From contig NZ_CP050063.1 of assembly GCF_011604685.1 (NCBI RefSeq), forward strand, positions 1,448,501-1,512,500: a stretch of 64,000 bases of DNA, read 5' to 3'. Shown one piece after another: positions 8,461 through 18,115 of this stretch. The position numbers and the translations under genes are program-made. Source of the DNA: Spirosoma aureum. Lineage in GTDB: Bacteria > Bacteroidota > Bacteroidia > Cytophagales > Spirosomataceae. Numbering within the stretch: the first letter of the stretch is position 1; each line of letters starts with the position of its first letter. Under the pieces are notes generated by a model. The model was given only the letters and a program-made list of their open reading frames with translations. It was not told where the DNA came from and did no database searches.

Positions 8461-9231
8461 ATGAAGTTCAACCAATGGATGCTGGCCAGTATTGCGTCAG
8501 CTGTTTTTGTCGCCGGTGCTGCGACTGCCCAAGTTAAAAAGCCAGCTGTTAAAAAGCCCGTTGCGGCTAAGCCCGCTTCTGCCGCTAAACCAGCCACAAC
8601 TGGTGCCTTGGTATCATCTCAGGATTCAATTAGCTATAGTATTGGCCTTTTTATGGCGCAAAATCTGAAACAGCAAGGCATGACCGACCTGAATAGCGCT
8701 TTACTCACACAAGGTCTTGAAGATGCATTACAAGGGCAAAAGACGAAATTGTCTCAGGAACAGGCAGGCCAGCTACTGAATGCATATGCCCAAAAACAGA
8801 TGGCCGTTCGGAATGCCGAAAGCCTGAAAGTTTCTTCTGAAAATAAAAAGATTGGTACCGCTTTTCTGACCGAGAATAAAGCGAAGGCAGGTGTAGTGAC
8901 AACAGCTAGTGGATTACAGTATTCTGTTGAAAAAGAAGGAACCGGTGCTAAACCAACAGCCACGGATCGTGTTAAAGTACATTATACGGGTCGATTGCTG
9001 GACGGAAAAGTATTCGATAGCTCCGTTGAACGTGGTCAGCCTGCCGAATTTGGCGTGAACGAGGTCATTAAAGGATGGACAGAAGCGCTCCAGTTGATGC
9101 CGGTTGGTTCTAAATGGAAACTGTACATTCCTTCAGATCTTGCTTACGGCGATCGGGGAGCTGGTGCTGATATCAAACCAGGCTCAACACTGGTCTTTGA
9201 TGTCGAATTGCTTGATATTGTTAAACAATAA
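8461..9231 (+). CDS. FKBP-type peptidyl-prolyl isomerase, exported (Mip/FkpA-like)
   Basis: 256 aa from the ATG at 8461. An N-terminal signal peptide (cut near GAATAQ) is followed by a Lys/Pro/Ala-rich linker. Then comes the FKBP N-terminal dimerisation domain (ISYSIGLFMAQNLK to about residue 140) and a C-terminal FKBP domain with VKVHYTGRLLDGKVFDSS, VIKGWTEALQLMPVGSKW and IPSDLAYGDRGAG. These are the standard active-site elements. It catalyses proline cis-trans isomerisation and acts as a folding factor in the periplasm. Divergent from atpA. Confidence 0.93.
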   Translation: MKFNQWMLASIASAVFVAGAATAQVKKPAVKKPVAAKPASAAKPATTGALVSSQDSISYSIGLFMAQNLKQQGMTDLNSALLTQGLEDALQGQKTKLSQEQAGQLLNAYAQKQMAVRNAESLKVSSENKKIGTAFLTENKAKAGVVTTASGLQYSVEKEGTGAKPTATDRVKVHYTGRLLDGKVFDSSVERGQPAEFGVNEVIKGWTEALQLMPVGSKWKLYIPSDLAYGDRGAGADIKPGSTLVFDVELLDIVKQ

Positions 9232-9310
9232 GTGAATGGTGAATAAACGAATGGGTGAATTCGTACGGAATACAGACTTAATTCACTCATTCGCTCATTT
9301 ATACATTCGC
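9232..9310. repeat. Octamer-array hairpin between FKBP and prc genes
   Basis: Left part 9232..9260 reads as variants of GTGAATGA; right part 9280..9310 is the reverse complement type (TCACTCAT, TCGCTCAT). Same 8-mer class as the element at 53969..54044. Confidence 0.7.
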
Positions 9311-9330
9311 AATTAACTTGGGTAATGTAG

Positions 9331-11415
9331 ATGAAGAAGTATCTGGTGACCCTATTGCCCGTGCTGATGCTAAGCTTTCAGCCGGATTCGCCTTCAGGAG
9401 CTTCCACTCCGGGCGGTGCACCCCTTCAGGGGGCGCTAACGTCGTCTCCAACAGACGACCTGAAACCATCTATCTCGCAGGAGAAAGTAGAAACGTTAGT
9501 GGCTAAACTCTTAACGACCTACCATTACCGCAAGGTGCGCCTGAACGATTCGCTGTCATCCGTCGTATGGGATAATTATTTGAAAGAGGTCGATAACAGC
9601 AAAACATACCTGCTGGCGTCAGATGTAGCCGCTTTCGAGAAATATCGTTACCAGATTGACGATGCGCTCGTTAACGGTGATCTTACGGCGGCCTATGATC
9701 TCTACAATGTGTTCCGGAAACGCTACCAGGAGCGTAGCGATTTTATCAAGGATCAGCTTAAAAAACCATTCTCATTTACTGCCGACGAAACGTTCAATAC
9801 CGATCGCGAAAAAGCCGCCTGGCCTAAAACGGTAGACGAACAAAATGAACTCTGGCGTAAGATTCTGAAAAATCAGGAGCTGGAACTCCGTTTGGGTAGC
9901 CGTAAGGATAGCGCCGTTACGGCCTTGATGACTCAACGCTACACGAACCTCGACAAAGCAATTAACCGCATTAAGAGCGCCGACGTGTTTCAAATGTATA
10001 TGAACTCGTTTGCGGAGGCTCTTGACCCACATACAAATTACCTGTCGCCTACTAATGCCGATCGTTTCAATCAGGAAATGAGCCAATCGCTGGAAGGTAT
10101 TGGCGCTATGCTTCGCGAAGACGGTGACTATATCCGTATTACCGATGTTCTGCCCGGTGGACCGGCTTTCAAGAGCAAACTGCTCAATAAAGACGATAAG
10201 ATTGCGGGTGTAGCACAGGGCGATAACGGCCCAATGGTCAATACCATGAACTGGCAGGTCGATGATGTTGTCAAGCTCATCAAAGGACCCAAAGGTACCG
10301 TTGTTCGGTTGCAGGTTATTTCGCCTAATGCTTTGGCTGGTGCTCCCCCAAAAGAGATTCGGCTGGTACGTGAGAAAATTAAGCTGGAAGAGCAGCGCGC
10401 CAAGAAAGAAGTCATTGAAGTATCCGACAATGGTCGGCCTTTTAAGATCGGCGTTATCAACATTCCGATGTTCTATCGTGATTTTGAGGGAGCCCGGAAG
10501 CGCGAAGAAGGCTTTAGCAGCACAACAAGTGATGTTAAAAAGTTTGTAGAAGAACTGAAAGGCGAAAAAGTTGACGGTATTGTGATCGATCTGCGCGACA
10601 ATGGGGGTGGTTCTCTGACCGAAGCCATTAACCTGACCGGATTGTTCATTCCGAAAGGCCCCGTAGTGCAGGTTCGTGAGTCAACAGGCGAAACAGAGGT
10701 ATATACAGACCCTGATCCATCAGTAACTTACGATGGGCCAATGGCCGTGCTTGTAAACCGTTTCAGCGCTTCAGCTTCGGAGATTTTTGCTGCAGCTATT
10801 CAGGATTATAAGCGTGGTATTATTGTTGGTGGACAGACATTTGGTAAAGGAACCGTTCAGACCCTGATCGACCTGAATCAATGGTTGCCCAAAGAGCCGG
10901 AGAAAGTTGGCCAGGTGAAGATGACGATACAGAAATTCTATCGCATCAATGGTAGCAGCACACAGCATAAGGGCGTTACACCGGATATTGAACTCCCATC
11001 CGCTTTCTCGGCTGAAGAGTATGGAGAAAGCTCACAGCCAAGTGCGCTGCCCTGGGATCAGATTAACTCAACTCGCTATGAGCAATCGCATGGCCTGGAC
11101 GATAAAATTTTAACCCGCCTGCGCGACCGTTTCGATCAACGCCTTAAATCAGATCCAGAATTGAAGCAGTTGGCTCAGGATTTGGCTGATTTCAAAAAAG
11201 CGAAAGAGAATACGGTTGTATCGTTGCAGGAAGCTAAGCGCCGGAAAGAACGGGATGAGGCTGAACGCAAGCGTGCCGCGGCTAATAAAGTTTCGCAGGT
11301 AACGGCTCCAGTGGACGAAACCGGATCACCTACTGCACCTAAGAAGAAAAAAGATCTGTATCTAACTGAGGCAGGTTTGGTGCTGGCAGATTACATTCTG
11401 GCAGTTAATAAATAA
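9331..11415 (+). CDS. prc: Carboxy-terminal processing (tail-specific) protease, S41A
   Basis: 694 aa, close to E. coli Prc. N-terminal signal peptide (MKKYLVTLLPVLMLSFQ), a helical N-terminal domain with SFAEALDPHTNYLSP, a PDZ domain (EGIGAMLREDGDYIRITDVL onward, roughly residues 245-345), then the S41 core. The catalytic Ser is in FSASASEIFAAAI and the Lys in FGKGTVQTLID. GIVIDLRDNGGGSL is the family core strand. The C-terminal DUF3340-type region is Lys/Glu-rich. It degrades or trims periplasmic proteins from their C-termini. Start is the ATG just after the octamer hairpin. Confidence 0.95.
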   Translation: MKKYLVTLLPVLMLSFQPDSPSGASTPGGAPLQGALTSSPTDDLKPSISQEKVETLVAKLLTTYHYRKVRLNDSLSSVVWDNYLKEVDNSKTYLLASDVAAFEKYRYQIDDALVNGDLTAAYDLYNVFRKRYQERSDFIKDQLKKPFSFTADETFNTDREKAAWPKTVDEQNELWRKILKNQELELRLGSRKDSAVTALMTQRYTNLDKAINRIKSADVFQMYMNSFAEALDPHTNYLSPTNADRFNQEMSQSLEGIGAMLREDGDYIRITDVLPGGPAFKSKLLNKDDKIAGVAQGDNGPMVNTMNWQVDDVVKLIKGPKGTVVRLQVISPNALAGAPPKEIRLVREKIKLEEQRAKKEVIEVSDNGRPFKIGVINIPMFYRDFEGARKREEGFSSTTSDVKKFVEELKGEKVDGIVIDLRDNGGGSLTEAINLTGLFIPKGPVVQVRESTGETEVYTDPDPSVTYDGPMAVLVNRFSASASEIFAAAIQDYKRGIIVGGQTFGKGTVQTLIDLNQWLPKEPEKVGQVKMTIQKFYRINGSSTQHKGVTPDIELPSAFSAEEYGESSQPSALPWDQINSTRYEQSHGLDDKILTRLRDRFDQRLKSDPELKQLAQDLADFKKAKENTVVSLQEAKRRKERDEAERKRAAANKVSQVTAPVDETGSPTAPKKKKDLYLTEAGLVLADYILAVNK

Positions 11416-11426
11416 CTCGGGTACGA

Positions 11427-11497
11427 TTACCGGATCACTAAACGAAAACCCTGCATAGCAACCAGTTATGCAGGGTTTTCGTTTAGTGATCCGGTAA
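11427..11497. repeat. Perfect 31-bp inverted repeat after prc
   Basis: Arms 11427..11457 and 11467..11497 are exact reverse complements with a 9-nt loop. It probably ends prc transcription, but the stem is far longer than a normal terminator and the T run (GGGTTTTCG) lies inside the stem. Confidence 0.85.
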
Positions 11498-11510
11498 AAT
11501 CAACAATAAA

Positions 11511-11750
11511 ATGTGGTATTTCCTGATCAAGCAAGCAGATCTTGAAACGAGACAGTACCGGGCTTTGCAGAAAAAAGCCTCACTGACCGAAGTAGAGCTC
11601 TTTAATGAACCTTATGTGAACTGGTATATATTTTCAGTCGAGAAGGGATCTTACCCTGCTTTTATGAATTATCTTGACCTGGAGGGCATTAGCTATGACC
11701 TGAACGCTGATCGCCCTAGTAGAGACGAAATGCTGGCAGGCATGCGATAA
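11511..11750 (+). CDS. Hypothetical 79-aa protein
   Basis: Starts at an ATG 13 bp after the 31-bp inverted repeat. Soluble, no signal peptide, with a plausible codon pattern and an aromatic-rich start (MWYFLIKQADLE) and a YVNWYIFSVEKG strand. No family recognised. Because the hairpin separates it from prc, it is either read through at low level or has its own promoter inside the repeat. Confidence 0.55.
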   Translation: MWYFLIKQADLETRQYRALQKKASLTEVELFNEPYVNWYIFSVEKGSYPAFMNYLDLEGISYDLNADRPSRDEMLAGMR

Positions 11751-11780
11751 GGCGCGCTGTAATCAGGTTGATTACAGCAT

Positions 11781-13181
11781 TTATTTTTTCCAGATCAGCG
11801 CGTTAATGTTAGCACCTATTTTCTTTCCCTCAGCCAATCCTGTTTCATTATCCTGGCGGGTATGAATATTACCAAAGAAGCGCGAATCTGCCGATTCCTG
11901 AGCTGATTCCATAAACGATTTAAAGGATCGAGGCTTAAATTCAACATTTCGGCTTACGTCTTTTTCACGACCCACGTGCGAGTCGTCAGTAAAAGCGAAG
12001 TTATCGCCATATAGATCAGACAGAACTGTAGCCGCTGAAGACGATTGTGTTGCATGGCCTGATGGGTAGCCAGGAAAGGGCGGGGCCGGCCAGAATGGAA
12101 TCCATTTTGGGTCAATAGCCAGCCGAACGTAGGTATAGGGACGGAGATTGTTATATACGAATTTACACCGCCAGCACAGAACAAAAGCATCAGAAACGGC
12201 AATGCCTGTTCTGGCGAATGTTTCGGCGGCTTTCGCCAAATTTGCTTTCGCCGTTTTCACCGCGATGGTAGCGATACTATATGAATGGCCCGGAGGAGTG
12301 AAGGTATCGGTTGGGTTATCGGCCCACCAAACGGCAATTTCTTTTTCTACCTGGGTTAAATTCTTCGATTTCGCATAAACATCGAGATACTGTGCGAATA
12401 TTGATGACTTAACATCAGTAGAATACGACAACGGTTTAGGCATTGGTAAGTCGTTGTTCGCTTTTAAAAACGTTCGGTTCTGGCCCCAATATGGTTGCAT
12501 TGGAATTTTTAACCCATTTTCGGTTGGTTGCCAGAGTCCAGGGCCAGTAGGTACCACATAACTAGCCGGGAAGTTTCGATTATAACCTTCATGCCCTCCG
12601 TCGGTTTTTGACCACTCAAAGAGTGCATCGGCTATCTTTTGTCCAAATGCGATTGATCGTTGATTGGCGGGCTCATCCGACTCTTTAAATTGAGCGTTCA
12701 AGACTTTCTCCAGAGAATCAATCAGTGCTTTATTGGCGGCCGACGTAGTGACGTATAAATTTCGAATGATGCTCGCTTGTGCCGCGTTGGCACTTAATGC
12801 CCAATTGTAGGTTTGATTTGCCTCGGGTAAGGGCAATGTCGTTAAACCCTGAAGCTGCCCGGCCAATGATTGATGGTCGGGCAGACCCGGAACAATCGCT
12901 TCATACATGGCTATCCCCGCATAGCCATACGCACGTGATGCTACCGTGGGTGAAAAACCGGCCGTTGTTTTTGTTAACTTCAGTTGGAGGCTTGCCCATT
13001 GAATGGCTACATCAGCACTATACTGATCAGCTGTTTTACCGGTTGGTGATCCAGTGCCCGGTTGGGTTGGGTCAACTGGTTGAACACGACAGGCATGGAC
13101 AAATACAAGCATAAATGCTATTGCCCATATGCCGAGTCGTTGATAGATTTTACTTAATGACGGTGGTAAATAATCGTTCAT
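11781..13181 (-). CDS. Vanadium-dependent haloperoxidase-like lipoprotein (PAP2 superfamily)
   Basis: 466 aa. The signal sequence ends FVHAC, a lipobox. The vanadate/phosphate-binding residues of the PAP2/haloperoxidase fold are visible: K-x6-RP in KFVYNNLRP, the PSGH motif in GYPSGHATQSSSA, and R-x5-H in SRFFGNIHTRQDNETG. The last stretch is the typical haloperoxidase version rather than a lipid phosphatase. Whether it oxidises halides or is a phosphatase cannot be told from sequence alone. Convergent with the 79-aa gene. Confidence 0.85.
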   Translation of the reverse strand: MNDYLPPSLSKIYQRLGIWAIAFMLVFVHACRVQPVDPTQPGTGSPTGKTADQYSADVAIQWASLQLKLTKTTAGFSPTVASRAYGYAGIAMYEAIVPGLPDHQSLAGQLQGLTTLPLPEANQTYNWALSANAAQASIIRNLYVTTSAANKALIDSLEKVLNAQFKESDEPANQRSIAFGQKIADALFEWSKTDGGHEGYNRNFPASYVVPTGPGLWQPTENGLKIPMQPYWGQNRTFLKANNDLPMPKPLSYSTDVKSSIFAQYLDVYAKSKNLTQVEKEIAVWWADNPTDTFTPPGHSYSIATIAVKTAKANLAKAAETFARTGIAVSDAFVLCWRCKFVYNNLRPYTYVRLAIDPKWIPFWPAPPFPGYPSGHATQSSSAATVLSDLYGDNFAFTDDSHVGREKDVSRNVEFKPRSFKSFMESAQESADSRFFGNIHTRQDNETGLAEGKKIGANINALIWKK

Positions 13182-13366
13182 ACGCTACAAGTTGAAGTAT
13201 TGATCAGTAACCACAAAAGCGTCGGATTACTTGAATATAGCTCCATTGTGCAATAATGTTGCCAGACGGCAGGGTAACATTATTGTTTTTATGACAACAA
13301 AATTCCGAAAGGGTCAACTTTCAGCGTAAATTTGACTTCTCATTCTCACTGGCTTCTCCGCTTTGC

Positions 13367-15406
13367 ATGCGAATTCCCGAAGAAACTGTTGACCGAATCC
13401 GACAGGCTACTGATATTCTGGAAGTAATCAATGATTTTGTCTCGCTTAAGAAACGAGGCAGTAATTACATTGCGTGCTGTCCATTTCATAATGAGAAAAC
13501 ACCTTCTTTTAACGTTAATCCAACGCGTCAGATTTATAAGTGTTTTGGTTGTGGGAAGGCTGGTGATTCGGTAAAATTCGTAATGGATATCGAAAACATC
13601 GGTTATGGTGAAGCACTGCGTTATCTGGCAAAGAAGTATGGCATAGAGATTGAAGAGCAGGAGCAAACACCTGAAGATCTTCTACGCCAGAATGAGCGCG
13701 AGAGCCTGCTTATTGTACTGAATTTTGCCAAAACATTTTTTCAGGAAGCCTTACAAAAATCAGATGAGGGTAGAGGTATTGGCTTGAGCTATTTCAGGGA
13801 ACGGGGTTTTACCAATCCAACCATTGAAGCATTTGAACTTGGCTATAGCTTTGACCAATGGGATGCGCTAATGCAGGAAGGGTTGCGTAAAGGCTACAAC
13901 CGCGATCTTCTTGAGAAAGCCGGACTGATCCTGGTCAAAGAGGGTGCCGATGGCCGGAGCCCAAAAACGTTTGACCGGTTCCGGGGACGGGTTATGTTTC
14001 CCATTCATAATGTTTCCGGTCGTGTCATTGCCTTTGGCGCGCGTATTCTCAAAACAGACAAGAGCCAGCCCAAGTATCTAAATTCACCCGAAACGACAGT
14101 TTATCATAAAAGCCAGGTTCTCTATGGAATTTATCAAGCTAAACAGACTGTTAGACAGGAAGATGTTTGTTATTTAACTGAAGGATACACCGACGTAATC
14201 TCACTTCATCAGGCGGGAATAAAGAATGTAGTTGCCTCATCGGGAACATCACTTACCACCGAGCAAATCAGGCTTATTGCGCGTTTTACACCCAATATTA
14301 CAATCTTATACGATGGTGATGCTGCCGGTATAAAAGCAGCTTTACGTGGTCTTGATATGGTGCTTGAGGAAGGTCTAAACCTGAAACTACTTCTCTTGCC
14401 CAACGGTGAAGACCCAGACAGCTACGTTCATAAAGTTGGTGCCGAAGAGTTTAAAGCCTATATAAAGGCGAATTCGAAGGATTTCATTGATTTCAAAGCC
14501 GGGCAGTGGCTTGCAGAAGCCGGTAATGACCCGAATAAACGTGCAGAAGGAATCTCGGATGTATGTGCCAGTATCACTAAAATACCTGATCCCTTAAAGC
14601 GACAGACACTTTCGCAACGGGTTGCCCAGGTTTTCCATGTGAGTGAGCAGTCGGTTATTTCTGAGATAAATCGCCTGCTTAGGAAACAACAGGAACAGAG
14701 TCAGAAGGATTTTGATCGCCAGGCACGTCAACAGACCACTGTACAGAATGAACCGACGGTTGATGAACTGAATGCGTTATTTGCTGATGCAGGCATTAAT
14801 GGTGTTGAGCCAGCTATTTCTAACAGAACGCCTGTTGATGCTCCTGGTGAGCGTATAAAAGCCGTACGGACCCCTTTATCGTATCAGGAAGAAGAGTGTA
14901 TTCGACTTTTGATTAATTATGGCGCTCGTGAACTCGAACCAGGTATTACACTTTGTCAATATATCTTAAGCGAGCTTCATGAAATTGAATTTCAGACGCA
15001 GCCTTATGATTTAATTCTAAGCCTGTTTCGTGAAGGTTACCATCGGGGTGATATTTTAACCGCTGGTGATTTTCTTAATCGTCGGTCACCCAGCGAAATA
15101 GAAATGCAGAATCAGGCAATTCATCTGACAACACCTCGCTATGAAATTAGCGAAGGTTGGCTAAAGCACGAGATATACGTACCCTCAGAAGAAGAAATTG
15201 GTATTCTGGCTGATTCAGCCTACAGAAATATTTTACGCATTAAAAAGATGCTGGCTGAACAACGCATGACTACGTTGCAACAGGAACTTCGCGATGCTAA
15301 TGGGAAAACGCCTGAAGAAGCAGACCAGCTTCTTACAGAGTTCATGCATTATAAACGGATTGATGTAGAGATATCACGCTTACTAGGCACTGTAATATCC
15401 GGATGA
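13367..15406 (+). CDS. dnaG: DNA primase
   Basis: 679 aa. Synthesises RNA primers at the replication fork. N-terminal CHC2 zinc finger (CCPFHNEKTPSF, then KCFGCGKAGD), followed by the primase N-terminal core and a TOPRIM domain with YLTEGYTDVISLHQAG and ILYDGDAAGIKAA. The acidic TOPRIM residues are all present. The C-terminal about 250 residues form the DnaB-interaction region, longer and less conserved as usual in Bacteroidota. Single gene between the divergent haloperoxidase gene and a convergent small gene. Confidence 0.97.
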   Translation: MRIPEETVDRIRQATDILEVINDFVSLKKRGSNYIACCPFHNEKTPSFNVNPTRQIYKCFGCGKAGDSVKFVMDIENIGYGEALRYLAKKYGIEIEEQEQTPEDLLRQNERESLLIVLNFAKTFFQEALQKSDEGRGIGLSYFRERGFTNPTIEAFELGYSFDQWDALMQEGLRKGYNRDLLEKAGLILVKEGADGRSPKTFDRFRGRVMFPIHNVSGRVIAFGARILKTDKSQPKYLNSPETTVYHKSQVLYGIYQAKQTVRQEDVCYLTEGYTDVISLHQAGIKNVVASSGTSLTTEQIRLIARFTPNITILYDGDAAGIKAALRGLDMVLEEGLNLKLLLLPNGEDPDSYVHKVGAEEFKAYIKANSKDFIDFKAGQWLAEAGNDPNKRAEGISDVCASITKIPDPLKRQTLSQRVAQVFHVSEQSVISEINRLLRKQQEQSQKDFDRQARQQTTVQNEPTVDELNALFADAGINGVEPAISNRTPVDAPGERIKAVRTPLSYQEEECIRLLINYGARELEPGITLCQYILSELHEIEFQTQPYDLILSLFREGYHRGDILTAGDFLNRRSPSEIEMQNQAIHLTTPRYEISEGWLKHEIYVPSEEEIGILADSAYRNILRIKKMLAEQRMTTLQQELRDANGKTPEEADQLLTEFMHYKRIDVEISRLLGTVISG

Positions 15407-15522
15407 TGTAGGTATATCCTGCAAAAAAACTGCAGAATGTGCACTTGGCAATTGATCAGGTTTTAATTCGGTCAATTACCTGTTTTGCCGGGTGGCGTAG
15501 TAATTTTTTACTATAAGTACTC

Positions 15523-15555
15523 ATAAAAAAAGCTTCCTGACTAGTCAGGAAGCTT
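15523..15555 (-). terminator. Terminator for the 128-aa gene
   Basis: Perfect 13-bp stem without loop (AAGCTTCCTGACT at 15530..15542 and its complement to 15555), preceded by seven As that read as Ts on the minus strand. Confidence 0.85.
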
Positions 15556-15582
15556 ACCTTTATCAAGCGGGAGAGGTGAACA

Positions 15583-15969
15583 CTATGCAAGAGCTACTGT
15601 TTTGACTGATGGAGTCAATTCAGCATCGATTTCTCGGTTCAGTTCAGCTAGCAGACGAGCGTGCGAGTGAAGTTGACCTGGTTTAGAAGGTTGCGATGAG
15701 CGGCCGTTTTTCTGGCCAGTCATATCCAACATCAAAGTCATCAATACATCACTCATGTGATGACGTAATGTGATCAGTTTACGCAATCGTGGCCGGTTCG
15801 TAGTTGCTTGCCGACGACCAGCAGACTGGAGCGAGTTGATGACCTCAGTGAGTTTGGCGTAGCGACGATGAAACTGTTCAGTCGCTTCTACCCATTCCAT
15901 AATTATGTTTTGTATCTCGGTCGAGGACGCTTCGTAAGCGGACGACACTGTTTCTTCCTGGATCATCAT
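15583..15969 (-). CDS. Hypothetical helical protein, 128 aa
   Basis: All-helical by eye (long amphipathic stretches such as IQNIIMEWVEATEQFHRRYA), no signal peptide, with a basic centre (GRRQATTNRPRLRKLITLRHH). No family recognised. Good terminator downstream. Divergent from the LuxR-type regulator and sharing with it the palindromic region at 16052..16131, so it may be a target or partner of that regulator. Confidence 0.6.
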   Translation of the reverse strand: MMIQEETVSSAYEASSTEIQNIIMEWVEATEQFHRRYAKLTEVINSLQSAGRRQATTNRPRLRKLITLRHHMSDVLMTLMLDMTGQKNGRSSQPSKPGQLHSHARLLAELNREIDAELTPSVKTVALA

Positions 15970-16051
15970 ACGCTAGTTTCTGAATAGACAGATATTTGGC
16001 TGATGATCAAAAGTAGTACGGTACTATAAGGTAAAACAAGTCGTTTTGCGT

Positions 16052-16131
16052 GAAATCACCATTTCTCCGGACGAAATCACCCATATAATATCACCCATTT
16101 CGTTGATTTCATCCGGAGAAATGGTGATTTC
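16052..16131. promoter_or_regulatory. Large palindromic operator between divergent genes
   Basis: Arms 16052..16071 and 16112..16131 are exact 20-bp reverse complements. Each arm contains GAAAT-N4-ATTTC. The 40 bp between them holds further copies of ATCACCCAT and GATTTC, giving several AATCACC-type half sites in both orientations. Confidence 0.7.
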
Positions 16132-16198
16132 AGTAAGTTGCTATTGCTTATAGAGTGATTTGGATAGTAGATTCAACCACTCGTTACATCTTATAGAT

Positions 16199-16894
16199 AT
16201 GAATCAGCCACCGATAGATCAGGAAGCCACAAAGAATTTCGCACTACGTCGACGGGATTTCTCGATTCTTGTGGCGCAGTCTGAAGTGTTCAACTGCGAA
16301 GTGTTAAGCCAATTATTAAAGGAACAAGGCTACAATGTTGTTGGGCGCGCCGTTGAGATGGAGGACACGCTTCAGCAAATTCGTGTCAAGCGTCCGCAGT
16401 GTGTAATTCTGGAGTCAGAAATATCGGGCCAGCGGACCTTTGATATAGTACAAGAGATGCAGGAGGCTAATTATCAGACCAAGTTTATTCTCTATACCAG
16501 TAAACCAGATTTACGTATGATCGCCAAAGCCATGCAAATGGGCTTTTTTGGCTTTTTATACGCTAGTGATGGTTTAGATGAACTTTATCGCTGTTTCCAG
16601 ACGGTTAGTTCTGGAGGATGTTACTATAGTAATGGCTTCATGAATCTGCTTAAGAACTTTGGTGTCGAGGTCATATCAGATACAACCCGAAATGAATTAA
16701 GCAGACTGAGCGATCGTGAACGAGAAGTTTTGCGTATGATTGCTAATGGCTTGACAGCTAATGAAATAGCTGATCAGCTTGGGATTAGTTACCGAACAGC
16801 CGTAAACCATAAAGCACATATTGCAAAAAAGCTGGAGCTTAGCAGTTGCCGCCAGTTACCTCGTTATGGTATTTCAGTAAAGAGTTACTTATGA
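16199..16894 (+). CDS. LuxR/NarL-type regulator with degenerate receiver domain
   Basis: About 231 aa from the ATG at 16199 (a TTG at 16160 is less likely). N-terminal receiver fold, then a LuxR helix-turn-helix (LSDREREVLRMIANGLTANE, then IADQLGISYRTAVNHKAHIA). The receiver lacks the phosphorylation set: the expected Asp is Glu in CVILESEISG, the acidic pair is missing in ILVAQSEVF, and the conserved Lys is absent from GFLYASDGL. So it is probably not switched by a normal histidine kinase. No kinase gene is adjacent. Likely binds the palindromic region just upstream. Confidence 0.85.
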   Translation: MNQPPIDQEATKNFALRRRDFSILVAQSEVFNCEVLSQLLKEQGYNVVGRAVEMEDTLQQIRVKRPQCVILESEISGQRTFDIVQEMQEANYQTKFILYTSKPDLRMIAKAMQMGFFGFLYASDGLDELYRCFQTVSSGGCYYSNGFMNLLKNFGVEVISDTTRNELSRLSDREREVLRMIANGLTANEIADQLGISYRTAVNHKAHIAKKLELSSCRQLPRYGISVKSYL

Positions 16895-16904
16895 GAAAGG
16901 ACTA

Positions 16905-17933
16905 TTAAGAAGCCAAAATGAAGGAATCGGTGGAACTATCGGCGTAGGGACGCTGATTGTTACCATTACCCTGTAACCATTCACGAAATTCCTGCATACG
17001 AGCACGAGGGACGACTATTTCGTGCCGATCAGGTGTATTCAAACGAACAATGTATTTACCATTTTCCCAATAAGCGTAGTTGAGAACCGATTGTCGGTTC
17101 ACAATGTAATCCCGTTTTATACGGAAAAAACGGCTTGGGTCTAACTCAGTCTCTAACTCGTTTAGGGTTTTTCCAACTAAATATTGTCCCTTTTCGAGTT
17201 GGGCATAATAATAACGATCTTCAATGGTGAAAAAGTAAACATCTTCAACGGGAAAATCAAGTTCACCGTGCTGATTTTTACCTTTTAGGTGTGATAAATA
17301 GTTATTCGGAGAGGGATTTACAGCTGTTGTTTGTGCTGCTAAGGCTGCCTGTGCAGCCTGGACAGCTAATTGAGCCTTATTTTCGGCCGCTTCCTGAGCT
17401 TCCTGTCGCTGTTTGAAATAATCAGAGATCAAGGAGACATTGAGCGTTGTGTAGCCAATTAAAAATATAGGGATCAAATAACGGAAATAAATGGCCATCG
17501 TAAATGTGCCACCTAAATAACTATGCCAATAATTGGAAAAGGTGTAATTCGGAAAGGCTTCTAAAAAAAAACGGGCTGTTTGTGTGGCAGGGTTAAACAG
17601 AAAGTAAGATAACAGTATGGTTGGAAGAAAAGTCAGTTCATACCGGCTTATATCTTTTAATGTTAATCCAACAGAGCTTAGCTTAAGTCGAATGTGTTGT
17701 TGATCGAGTAAAGTTGTCAAAATAACAACTGTGCAGATTTCAGGTAAGAAGAGATTCTTGAAAAGTGCACTGATATAAGGGAAAAACCCGCCCGCACGGG
17801 CAACAAGGGCCAATTTGGGATTATAAGCAATAGTCCACGATAGCCCTTCTATAATCAAAACCACACACAGCAGAAGCCCAATACTATAAATGGGTTTTCT
17901 CAGAAGTATCCTGGTGAGGTATATGACTTTCAT
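16905..17933 (-). CDS. Membrane-bound LytTR-domain transcription regulator
   Basis: 342 aa. Four or more N-terminal membrane helices (for example YSIGLLLCVVLIIEGLSW, and a pair up to about residue 170). A short Ala/Gln-rich coiled linker (AQLAVQAAQAALAAQ) follows, then a C-terminal LytTR DNA-binding domain (VEDVYFFTIEDRYYYAQL, then DPSRFFRIKRDYIVNRQSV). The membrane part could sense a signal directly. It is divergent from the 56-aa peptide gene, which is a layout often seen for self-regulated peptide systems, but that link is inferred. Confidence 0.85.
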   Translation of the reverse strand: MKVIYLTRILLRKPIYSIGLLLCVVLIIEGLSWTIAYNPKLALVARAGGFFPYISALFKNLFLPEICTVVILTTLLDQQHIRLKLSSVGLTLKDISRYELTFLPTILLSYFLFNPATQTARFFLEAFPNYTFSNYWHSYLGGTFTMAIYFRYLIPIFLIGYTTLNVSLISDYFKQRQEAQEAAENKAQLAVQAAQAALAAQTTAVNPSPNNYLSHLKGKNQHGELDFPVEDVYFFTIEDRYYYAQLEKGQYLVGKTLNELETELDPSRFFRIKRDYIVNRQSVLNYAYWENGKYIVRLNTPDRHEIVVPRARMQEFREWLQGNGNNQRPYADSSTDSFILAS

Positions 17934-18013
17934 GCGTCCCTTAGCAAAAATCCGGACTAAAATAGTGGTAATAATTGACTAATCCAATATGGTAGAATGA
18001 GAATTTTCTGCGA

Positions 18014-18044
18014 TTGATGACCCTGCCTGGCTGATCTAATTTTG
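18014..18044 (+). promoter_or_regulatory. Bacteroidota promoter of the 56-aa peptide gene
   Basis: TTG at 18014..18016, a 20-bp gap, and an exact -7 box TAATTTTG at 18037..18044. The -7 box is framed by CTGAT and ATCAG (18031..18035 and 18046..18050), a possible operator. Confidence 0.7.
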
Positions 18045-18115
18045 TATCAGTCAAACGGCGCAAACAAACCAGCGCTAATCAGGCAACTAACATTCAATCG
18101 AAAAACAGAAAAATC

